DNA of 64,000 nucleotides from Vallitalea sp. (lineage in GTDB: Bacteria > Bacillota > Clostridia > Lachnospirales > Vallitaleaceae). Below are positions 40,201 through 49,400 of this stretch, piece by piece (position 1 is the stretch's first letter; each line of letters begins with the position of its first letter). Location: assembly GCA_025210515.1 (NCBI GenBank), contig JAOARM010000041.1:33463-97462 (forward strand). The letters run 5' to 3'. The notes beneath the pieces are model-generated. The model saw only the letters and a list, made by a program, of their open reading frames with translations, was not told the DNA's origin and searched no databases. The position numbers were made by a program, and so were the translations under genes.

Positions 40201-40466
40201 TGCTTATTGATGGTGCGTTACAATCTATTATTGGCACACTTAGTAGTGAGGACTTAGAGAAATCATTGTTCTTACCATTTTTGATAGAAGAGGTTATAAT
40301 CTATAATACTTTACCAGAAAAAATATATGCTCATACAGAGTTTGTAAAACAAAGTAAGGATATAATGACTTTTAATATTACAATTACAGATATAGAAGGA
40401 CGTATCCTTGTTAAGTTAAATAAATATGCTGTAAAAAAGTATAACAATACATCTGATAATAAATAA
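31251..40466 (+). CDS. Trans-AT PKS: dock-KR-ACP-KS-DH-KR-ACP-KS-DH
   Basis: ATG 31251 follows AAGGGGGAA. The protein has 3071 aa: docking 1-40 (NKEVSVEDGFVML), KR1 about 45-480 (TGGTGGLG, YAYSNSF, B-type Asp in ILKD), ACP1 535-615 (GVDSLL), KS1 660-1095, flanking subdomain to 1255, DH1 1258-1540, KR2 1545-1985 (TGGMGGLG, YAYGNAF, IRD), ACP2 2050-2135 (GFDSIL), KS2 2180-2605, flanking subdomain to 2785, DH2 2795-3065. Both KSs have TACSSS, HGTGT and NIGH. DH1 has a deletion in its active-site loop (DHNQVLPAAAYLE) and DGGIR, so dehydration is doubtful. DH2 has EHTLGEIGIVPG (Gly to Glu) and an intact DGALQ. KR1-ACP1 complete the module begun on the previous protein. There is no C-terminal docking helix; the matching ACP starts the next protein. 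Confidence 0.94.
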   Translation: MGNLLNRKDVLEMIVNKEVSVEDGFVMLNNLPKETDEDDIPSIEYYQYQWCPIIDRTFEYEGKGNMVLFDVDDSMYYDLKKQTSQEDKIILIKPGVEYRIIEDTIIEINPNNYNDYTKLIKYIEGYLGGYPSTICHAWTREAFSSTSVSLDKKLEKSFYSIFYLSKSILENNISKDINMLYIYPSLPEEDEPLYEAVGAFARTLGYENPHFKMKVIRLDIANTKDYREIACKVITKDYSNESSIIYKYDGKQYYERKLEDCKIDGTIASSEEEEGCVVITGGTGGLGLKLAQYIRNKSELPIVLTGRRSYDALPISARKIIDNIDNCEYRPCDVTCKEDVEGLIKYIRANRGKVISLYHSAGILKDKFIVRKEIEDIQMVMGPKVWGSVYLWEALQDDPPREIVLFSSLAGVMGNLGQCDYAYSNSFMDCFARSLSNKGHKIVSINWPLWDDGGMNLTGKDREIYKKQSGMEPLPTTLGFRVMDKLISNQYPQCFVSYGIHHIVKDFVNGYTDNKIDNSKKINTEISQDDTNKLLKKTETFLIDIFSRLLKVDTNNIDIGTSFEEYGVDSLLINEFNSIIGDYFKKLPKTILFENRNIYELTHFLVENYEEEILNLFNNSVVEKVEEQPLFQQLTPLNSSNEGLYKRQHYKLEENSSNCKDVAIIGLSGVYPGAKSIDDYWNNLAGGINTVKEIPIERWDYRKFYHEDYTHVKAGKSYCKWGGFIDDAYKFDAEFFNISPREAEVMDPQERLFLQTAWWVFEDAGYTKEEIDAYAQERNTNDVGVFVGVTTNTYRHHEIEEAVKDNYILANSAEWSIANRVSYSMDFNGPSMAIDTACSSSITAIHLACESLLRKESALAVAGGVNLYLHPSKYIELCQAKMLSPTGQCHAFSIDSDGFVPGEGVGAILLKPLEDAVRDHDHIYGVIKGSHINHGGKTNGYTVPNPALQADLIKGAIERSGLEAHTISYIEAHGTGTRLGDPIEITGLTKAFSQYTDDKQFCAIGSSKSNIGHLEAAAGIGGITKILLQFKHKKLVPSLFTDKLNPNINFEDTPFYVQRKLEDWTSPYPRRAGISSFGAGGANGHIIVEEYTNPTLREIKPTEEVIVFSAKTSERLTVYLTNMFDFLEANSSLISLQNIAYTLQTGRKAQEERIAFVVSSVEELLNKIQAYISDEDVKDVYKGYVDYPERIQYREINEDMKRNINEAIERRQLSQLANLWVMGNIIEWKKLYNELPYRISLPLYPFQKERYFIDKVLPHLWFDSYHYEEDTNTYKFTKQFYGSEFYIEDHNQVLPAAAYLEMVRGMTQEVADNKKVIGFREVCFLQPLIVPKAPITVNVNIKITGEKAHFEVFSIDGQNIKKNASGKIHLSDKIEAKKEYMDIEAMKGYMKGGKAVADTYYDTIEALGAIAGKRLKGLVEFYYSDSEGLGVVDIHEDINETKNQYILHPTLIDGGIRTADALGFIMYPHVGSLHIPYTLESMEIVDSNLDIRYVHIKANKDNDATRHTDSWDITFLDKRGKVLACMNNFYTTKVDLTINNNQVVYGTSIWKPMELVEDDNKSLRNETILILTSNDLDIASQRFKFHLSNKVVYVKSGESFNKVDDYHYEIRIDNPSEYEELIKQMKMDNLIPNFIIHNFSKETFIDNKESIDKGMTESFYSCLYLYQASLREKKNKQCNMLYLYENGEEYPNPVYEAVSGMMKTAILENPHYHVKTVGISSYTIQPTNKMLEIIEREMLENDTLEVLYDNSRKVKVIQQLEIERSKETPYIKQSGVYLITGGMGGLGLIFAKHLVKQYDAHVVLTGRSPIDRDGYDKLDKHIGNSKRVVYLQSDITKEEDVKKVIEYIGNHYGKLDGVIHSAGLIRDAKLINKRKETVDTIIAPKVIGTYFLVQELRKLSPDFVCFFSSLCAVGGNIGQGDYAYGNAFMDSYTKYLNSNSTTKYISINWPLWQDGGMQVEDGVKKLFEDMVGLIPLQSSVGINAFENILGQSINNVFVIEGNEQKITSSMNIQSVNSFHDIAKDKEALTEQSPVSTKENRELVIEPKAIENLSIEEYFSEDFKKIISSILKLPVSKINRKKFISQFGFDSILFSELAMKVNEQFNLDITPAIFFGHETLGDLEDYLLKEYDKSLQDYYSRQLMKVEETKGFNDELVQEEQIYNEDINECTITNEHNRDLEPVAIIGISGMMPQSDNLEMFYENLIEGKDLISEIPIDRWDYKAYYGEPTVGEKKTKVKWAGFMNNIDTFDPLFFNISPKDAELMDPQERLMLQTIWHTIEDAGYSSKDISGTNTDVYIGISNADYKELMIEASKSTPMTHSVEINRISFLLNLKGRSEPIDTACSSSLVAISKAVESIQSGTCNMAIAGGVNVIACPNLMILQSMSGMLSEDGHCKTFDKSANGYVRGEGVGAILLKSLSQAEKDGDHIYGLIRSTSINHGGRSSSMTAPNMMAQKSLLVDVYKKANIDPAYVSYIEAHGTGTSLGDPIEIDALKKAFGELYELHNKDIKNNYCAIGAVKTNIGHLESASGIASVLKVLLCMKHKKIPGILHLKEQNPLIDLEGTPFYLEDKTTNWERLIVDEKEVPRIAGVSSFGIGGVNSHIVIEEYIEKQHYESNKTNDNQLYILSAKNNEALHDYIKDFIKHIEKLQPQGEDFHKTREEIAYTLQVGRDQHNVRLAIMSNTLKQLASRLERYVRGEKDIEDIFYGTVEDININRLQINDDIRLMSDEQLENIAISWVQGADIDFGKLYNNKLYHIPHRRALPVYPFRMERYWFSHDEEQHTRLNTHIERIHPLVTKNISNLFQQKYTTRLTGEEYFIKEHTLGEIGIVPGAVLLGIMEATSSLSLNELIYCITNVAFVEPVEFRGTAFDVFTALTPKENIIECEIYSGESDKKVYSVGDIHMLRQEDNNNYLDIKSVLEKCKEQFNCESLYKGVNGLGLSLGKSFNSIISMHTNSRESLAYIELPEHLYEDKQQYRLHPVLIDGALQSIIGTLSSEDLEKSLFLPFLIEEVIIYNTLPEKIYAHTEFVKQSKDIMTFNITITDIEGRILVKLNKYAVKKYNNTSDNK

Positions 40467-40476
40467 GGAGGCTTAT

Positions 40477-43400
40477 ATGGAAGAAATCTTAAAAGGAAAA
40501 TTAACAAGTTATCTTAGACAGATAATTTCTGAAGAAACTAAACTACCAGTAAATAAAATAAAAGAAAAAGAAACTTTTGATAAATATGGGATTTCATCAT
40601 TAGCCATTATAAATCTAAATAGAACACTAGAGAAAGATTTTAAAGGGTTATCAAAAACCCTATTTTTTGAATACAATACTTTGGAAGGGTTAGAAGGTTA
40701 TTTTCTTGAAAATCATATAGAGGAACTTCTTACCCTCTTTAATATACAAGAATTAAAAGAAACGAAAGAAAAAGAAGAAACGGTAGTGAATAGGCTAAAG
40801 GACTCTATATCTGAAAGTGACAAGTTACCAAAGTTTAGAACGTTTCTTAATCAGAAGGCTACTAACAAAGATGTAGTAAGAAGGGAAATAGGTCAAGAAG
40901 ATATTGCTATTATTGGTATTAGCGGACAATATCCAATGTCTAATAACTTAGATGAACTATGGAAAAATCTTCAAGAAGGCAGAGATTGTATATCGGATAT
41001 TCCTAGAAGCCGATGGGATAATACACTTTATTATGATGAAGATATGTCTAAAGTTGGAAATACATATCTAAAACAAGGGGGATTTATTGAGGATATCGAT
41101 AAATTCGATCCCCTCTTTTTTAATATGTCACCAAATGAAGCAGTTATTATGGATCCTAGTGAACGATTATTTCTTATGCAGACATGGAATGCATTGGAAG
41201 ATGCTGGATATTCTTATGATAAAATATCAGGTAAGAAAGTAGGAGTATTTGTAGGGGTAATGTGGGGGCAATATCAATTACTTAGTGGTAAAATCAGAGA
41301 TCAGATTTTACCAGGTATTACCTCATATGCTTCAATAGCTAATCGTATATCTTATTACTTTGATGTAAATGGCCCTAGTATGGCAGTAGATACTATGTGT
41401 TCTTCATCTCTTACATCTATACATCTTGCTTGTGAAAGTATTAAGAGAAAAGAAAGTGTTATGGCTATTGCTGGAGGTGTCAATCTTACTATACATCCTA
41501 ATAAGCATATTATTCTATGTGGTCGTAAATTTGCTTCAAGTGATGCACGCTGTAGGAGCTTTGGAGAAGGTGGCGACGGCTATGTACCCGGTGAAGGTGT
41601 AGGAGCAATAGTCCTAAAATCATTACACAAAGCTATAGAAGACGGGGATCAAATACATGCAATAATTAAAGGAACAGGTGTTAATCATGGTGGTAAAACA
41701 TCAGGTTACTCAGTGCCTAATCCTAATGCTCAAGGAGAAGTAATTGCAGATGTAATGAAAAAAGCAAACATTGACCCACGAACTATAAGTTATATAGAAG
41801 CTCATGGCACTGGCACTGCTCTTGGTGATCCAATAGAAATTAAAGGGCTATCTAATGCTTTTTCAAAATTTACTGATGATAAAGGATTTTGCTCTATAGG
41901 TTCAATAAAGTCAAATATGGGTCATTTAGAAGGAGCGGCAGGTATTGTAGGTATTACTAAATTACTTCTTCAATTAAAACATAAGAAATTAGTTCCTTCG
42001 TTGCATTCACAGGCGATTAACAAAAACTTGAATTTTGAAGAAACACCTTTTTATGTTCAACATAAGCTTGAGGAGTGGAAACAGCCTACAATAGAAAGAA
42101 ACGGTGTTACAAAAACATATCCTAGAATGGGAGGGGTAAGTTCATTTGGAGCAGGAGGTTCTAACGCTCATATTATTCTTCAAGAATACATAAAAGAACC
42201 TGAACCTAGTATAGAAAAGGAATATTACCTATTTGTTCTATCTGGAAAAGATAGTATACAACTAAAGAAATATGCTAAGAAGATGAAGAATTTCTTCCAT
42301 GAACAATCTAACAATAAATTAGAAAATAATAATTTACTTCAAAACACTATCTATACACTACAATTAGGAAGAACAGTAATGGAAGAACGTTTAGCCATTG
42401 TGTGTTCTAATATAGAAGAGCTTAATGAGAAATTAGAAGATTATATAGAAGGCATCCAATCAACTAATATATATCAATCTAATATTAATGAAGGCGATGG
42501 CGTTACCAAATATTTGAAACAAAACACAAAACGTATAGTAGATGATTTATTAAATGAAGAAGATTATCAAGGTTTAGCAGAATTATGGGTATTAGGTGTT
42601 CATGTAGACTTTAATAAGTTATATGAAAATTCTAGATTAAGTTATATATCCTTGCCTACATATCCATTTAAGAAAGAAAGTTACTGGTTGGGAGAAATTG
42701 GAAATATAGGTTCTGATGAAAACCCAAAATTAGCCGGGCTAACACCACTTATTGACCAAAATATATCTACTTTCAAAGATCAGATTTTTCAGAAAAAGCT
42801 TACAGGAAAAGAATTATATTTGGCTCATCATGTTATTAGTGGAAAAAGAATTTTACCAGGAGCTATCTATGTAGAAATGGCTAGACAGGCAGGAGTATTA
42901 TCTTTACAAGATATACATATTGAAAGAATAGACAATATAAGATGGCTACGTCCAATAATTCATGAAGATAAAGATGTTACTGTATATACGAGGTTAATTC
43001 CTCAAGATTCTTATATACAATATGAAGTGTTTACCTATGATAAGGAGCGACGTATAATTCATGCTGATGGTGAATTACACCCTGCTATAGAGCCATATGC
43101 AGAAGAAAAGATGTTTATAGAATCTATAAAAGATCGGTGCATAGTATTAGATAATCAATTAGAAGCTACAGATAATAGTGAATTTCAATATGGTTCTTAC
43201 TATAAGTGTATAGAGCATATATATGGCAATGAAAAAGAAGCTTTAGCAAAGTTGTCGTTAAATATTACTAAAGATAAAGAAAGCTTTGTATTTCATCCTG
43301 CTATGCTAGATGCTACATTTAGGTCAGTAGTGGGAATTCTAGGAAAGGAACAAGGAGACGTCTATTTACCTTATAGAATTGATCAATTACATATAACAAA

Positions 43401-46400
43401 ACAAATACCAAGTAGTTGTTATGTGTATGCTGTAGATGCAGAAGAAGATATAGATGTAGAAGAAAGAAAGTATAACATATATTTACTAGAAGCAGATGGC
43501 TCTGTTATTGGTAAGATAGAAGGATTTACAGTAAAAAAATCAATTATTAAAGATACAACTAAAACAACAAAAAATTGTTATATCAAAAAAGAATGGGTTG
43601 AAGATAAAGAAATTCAAAATAACATAAAAACTTATAGACAAACAGATAAAGTTGTTGTATTTTCAAGTAATGATAAGATAGAACAAGCTATTATACAAAG
43701 TGGATTAAGTAAAAATTCCTTAATTATTATTAAAAAAGGAAACAATTATGAAAGACAAGATATTAATAATTATATAATTAATCCATCTAAGTACAATGAT
43801 TATATAGAGTTAATTAAGTCATTAGAAGCAGATAATAATATTCCTACAAAAGTATTTTTCATGGGAGCTAATGAAAAGTTAACTTGTACAAGACAAGGAA
43901 TAGAACAAGTAATATATGAAGATGTTTATGGGTTATTCTTCTTTGTAAAAGGACTAATTGAACGTAAATTAAGACAACCTATTAATATTATTTTTGCTAA
44001 TCATGAAGAAAATGTTCAACCTGTTTATAGAGCATTAGGTTCTTTTGCAACAGTAGTCAAAAAAGAAAATAGTAAAATACATATTAAAGTAGTAGGAATT
44101 AATGAAACAAGTATAGACTATCAGCTTCTTATACAAGAGTCTTTTGAAGATATATATCATGAAGTGCGTTATGAGGGGGATAAAAGGCATCTTAGTAAAC
44201 TAACTAAGATTAATGCTAATTCAATGTCGCCTATAGATATAAGAGAAGAAGGAGTTTATCTAATTACAGGAGGTCTTGGAGGTCTTGGATATATCTTCGC
44301 TACTTATTTAGCTAAGTTTAAAAATACTAAGTTAATTTTACTTGGTAGAAGTCCTTTAGATGAACATAAGAAAATCAAGATTGAAGCACTAAGAAATCTA
44401 GGTGCAGAAGTAATGTATAAGATAGGGGATATCTCTAATATTAATGATGTTAAATCTCTTGCTTATGCTATTAGAGAAAGATTTGGTGATATTAATGGGA
44501 TTATTCATAGTGCTGGTATATTAAGAGATTCTTTTATATTGAAGAAAACTCAAGAAGAATTTGACCAAGTTTTATCACCGAAAGTATATGGTACGTTAAA
44601 TCTTGATGAAGCATTTAGTAAGGAGTCATTAGATTTCTTTGTTCTATGCTCTTCTATAGCATCTATATCAGCCAATATGGGACAGAGCGATTATGCATAC
44701 TCTAATAACTTTATGGATGAATTTGCTATACTCCGTAATAATATGGTACAACAAGGAACTAGAGAAGGTAAAACACTATCTATTAATTGGCCATTTTGGG
44801 AAAATGGAGGCATGAATATTTCAAAAGAAATGGTACAACAGATGAAAGATTCTATGGGGGTTGTACCTTTGGAAGATAATAGTGGTATACAGGCATTTGA
44901 AGATGCTCTTGCTATGTCAGAAGATAGTGTTGTTGTATTTCAGGCATATGAAGAAAAACTATATGAAACTATGGGCATTATACAACATACTAATAATGAT
45001 TATAAACAAATAGAGCAAATAGATAGCAATCCACAAGTAGATATATTAGCTAATATAGAAGAAGATGACAATATACAAATAAAAGTAAGAGAAATGCTAA
45101 TTAAAATACTTGCATCAGAATTAGGGATTAATGCTAACCAAATAAGTAGTAAAGAGCTATTAGATAAGTATGGTATAGATTCAGTATCTATTATGGCAAT
45201 GACAGATAAGCTTGAAGCTACTTTTGGAACTTTATCTAAAACATTATTTTTTGAGTATCAAACAGTAGAAGAGTTAGCAAATTATTTTGTAACAAATTAT
45301 CAAGAGATTGTAGCAAAGAAATATTCTAATTCTAATAATTTAGATAAAGCTGTGTCAGAAAAAGTATCAAGTTCATTACTTTCAATAGATAACAAAGAGT
45401 TACATGCAAATAAAACTTTCTCTTTATCTAACAATAAATTTGTATTTGAAGGTAATAATAAAGATGAAGAAAAATATGCTGTTATTGGTTTAAGTGGACG
45501 ATATCCACAAGCTTATAATATAGATTCATTCTGGGATAATCTAGCAGAAGGAAAAGATTGTATTACAGAAATTCCAAATGATAGATGGCAATCATATAAT
45601 AAGCTCTATAATGTAGATAAGGATAAGCTTAATAAGCTCTCTAAATGGGGAGGGTTTATAGATGATGTTGATAAATTTGATGCTCTATTTTTCAATATAT
45701 CTCCTAGAGAGGCACAGATTATGGATCCTCAAGAGCGGTTGTTTTTACAGTCTTCTTGGGAAGTAATGGAAGATGCAGGATATACTAGAGATGGGTTATC
45801 AAAATATACAGTTGGTGTATTTGTAGGTGCTATGTGGGGGCAATATCAATTATTAGGTGTTGAAGAAACGTTAAAAGATAATCCTATTGCACTTGACTCT
45901 AATTTTGCCGCATTGGCTAATAGAGTATCCTATTGTCTTAATTTAAAAGGTCCTAGCATTGCACTTAGTACCTATTGTTCTTCTTCATTAACAGCTATAC
46001 ATTATGCATGTGAAAGCATTAGGTCGGGAGAATGTGACCTTGCTATTGCTGGTGGAGTAAACTTATCAATTCATCCATCAAAATATTTACAGTTAGCACA
46101 AGGAAACTTTACTTCTAGCGATGGACGATGTAGGAGTTTTGGTGAAGGTGGAGATGGTTATGTACCTGGTGAAGGAGTAGGAGCTATACTAATAAAACCA
46201 TTAGAGAAAGCCATTAAAGATAAGGATAATATTTACGGAGTAATACTAGGATCAGGAATAAATCATGGTGGTAGAACTAATGGGTACTCTGTGCCTAGCC
46301 CAAAAGCACAAGGAGAAATGATAGAGAAAGTGCTAGAGAAAACTAAAGTTGATCCTAGTACTATTAGCTACATAGAGGCACACGGAACAGGAACAGCATT

Positions 46401-49400
46401 AGGAGATCCTATTGAAATTGCAGGGTTAACAAAAGCATTTAATAAATATAGTGAAGATGTACAATATTGTTCAATTGGATCAGTAAAATCAAACATTGGA
46501 CATGCTGAAGCAGCAGCAGGTATAGCATCAGTAACAAAAGTATTATTACAGATGAAACATGAGCAGTTAGTACCATCTATACATTCTAATACATTAAATA
46601 CAAATATTGACTTTGAAAAGACTCCATTTTATGTACAACAAAATATAACTAATTGGAACCCCCAAATATATAATAATAAATCTGTTAGAAGAGCAGGAAT
46701 TAGCTCTTTTGGTGCAGGTGGTTCTAATGCACATATAATTATGGAGGATTATCAAATACCAAGCTATGAGCCTTCTTATATATCTAAAGAGCAGGTTATT
46801 ATACTATCAGCAAAATATGAAGAGCGTCTTAAGGAATATGCTAATAATTTATTGATACATGTTAGAAAGATGATAAAGCCTACAGATTCGTTGAAAGAAG
46901 AAATACTATCAATGGATTCGTTAAAGGAACTCCTTGGGAATATAATTAGTGTAGATATGTCATATATTGACCCACTAGAGCCTATTGAAGACTATGGTGT
47001 AGATGAAGTTAAGTGTCAACAATTATTACAAGAAATTACAGATAAATATACTAGTAATCATTTTGAAAGACAACATGAACATGGTATGACATTACAACAT
47101 ATTTATGAATGGGTTAATAATCATCATGCTATAGAAGATGAGAAAGAAAACCTCTACTTAGAAGAATATAGTGTTTTACTTCAACAAATAGCTTACACTT
47201 TACAAGTTGGAAGAGAAGAGATGGAAGAGAGGCTAGCTATAGTAGCTTGTAGTATAGAAGACTTGTGTAATAAGCTATTAGATTATATTAATGGTGAAGA
47301 AAAGACTGATATTTATGTTGGAAATAGTAGACATAATACGTTAAGTGGATTGTTTGACCAGATGGAATGTGATGCATTAATTGAAATAAGTTATCAAAAG
47401 AAGAATTATCAACGTTTGGCAAAATTCTTTACGGAAGGTCTTTCTATTGATTGGAGTAAGTTACATAATGAACCTATTAATAAAATATCATTACCTACTT
47501 ATCCTTTTGCAAGAGAACGTCATTGGGTACATAGAAATGAAGAGATTTCTAAACAGACAAATTATATTATAAATAATCAAGAAAATAAATTACAAAAAAC
47601 AAAGTTGGTTAAAAAGTGGAAAGTTAAATCTTTGCTAGAAGAACAAAATATCACTGGTAATGTTATAGTTCTTATTAATAATCAATTAAGAAATTTAGTT
47701 AATATGTTTAATACGCAACCTTCAGTTAATGCAATAGTTGTTTCTGTTGATGATAAGGACAAAGACGTAGATTATATATTAGATATGAAAGATAATTACC
47801 AAGGCAGAACTTTAGCAAAAACTATAATGGATAAAATCTCTATTGATGGAATTATAGATCTCTCGGATGTATGTAGTACACAGGTTGATAAGGATTATGA
47901 AGTATATGGAAAAATAGGTTTCTATCAACAGATGATTGAAGCTTATTCAAGACAATCTTTCTTCCTATTACATTTTACTAAAGAACTTGCAGGGTATCAG
48001 TCCATCAATCCTACTTTGGCAGGAGCATTGACAGCAGGTTTTGTAAAAATGTTAAGTAGTGAATATAAGAAGTTAAATGCAAAAACTATAGATATAATTA
48101 ATTATCAACAACCAAGAGATATACTAGCTATTATTAGAAAAGAAATTGGGGTAAGTGGATTAGAAGGTGAGGTACGTTATAGAAAAAAACAACGTTTTGT
48201 ACCTTATATAACAAGAGAAAGTAGAGATATATTAGAAAGTAGTTGGTATAACCTTATTGATTCTTCTAAAACAGTTGTAATTACTGGTGGAACAAGTGGT
48301 ATTGGAAAAGCTATAGCAAAATATCTAGTAGAAGAAAGACAAGTTAATAATCTAGTGCTGATGGGTATTAGTCCTATACCAGAAAGAGAATTATGGGAAC
48401 AATACATTAAGGATTCTAATATTAGTAAGTATACTAGAGATAAAATTGAGTTTTTACTATCTCTAGAATCATATGGAGCTAATGTGAAAGTATATACAGG
48501 AAGCTTGACTGAAAAAGAAAAACTAAGAAAGTTCTTCCATAAGATTGGCTCTACATGTGCACCAATTGGTGGCGTAATCCATTGTGCAGGAGTTATGGTA
48601 AGTAATAATCCTGCTTTTATCAAAAAGACTCAAGAGGATATGGAAAAAGTGTTTCAGCCAAAGATTAAGGGGCTACATGTATTATATGATGTATTAGAGA
48701 AAAATGCTCTTGACTATTTTATTAATTTCTCTTCTATATCAGCTATGATTCCGTCATTAGCATCTGGAGTTAGTGATTATGGTGCTGCTAATTGTTATAT
48801 GGATACATTTGCACATTTCCAAAAAGCACAAGGAAATTATTATATGAAATCTCTTAACTGGCCAAATATAACATCAACTGGAATGGGAGAGGTATATTCT
48901 CCAATCTATAGAGAGCTAGGTTTTACGGCACAACATATGAATGATTTACTAAATCTGTTGAACTCTGTTGGTGTATATAGCCAGGAGACGACAGAAATAC
49001 CGTGTATTATAGATGAGTCTAAGTATGATTCTAATAAAATACTATATACTCGTAATATGATTAATAACCATGATAAACAAGCTATAATAAAACCAGTAGA
49101 AGAAACATTAGATAATGAAGCACCTATAAAGCCGTTATATAAAAAGTCTAATGAACAATTGGATGCATCAAGTGTTATAAGTAATCTAAAGAAAATATTT
49201 GCTGAGGAATTACGTCTGGCAGAAGATAGATTAGATGAAACTAGAAACTTTAGTGAATTTGGAGTAGATTCTATTTTAATAGCTGAATTAGTCGTAAGAA
49301 TTGAAGCAGTATATGATATTAAGCTTGATCCTTCTATATTATTAGATAATCCTACTTTGCAGACTCTAGGAGAATATCTAGCAGGTGAAGTAACAATAAG

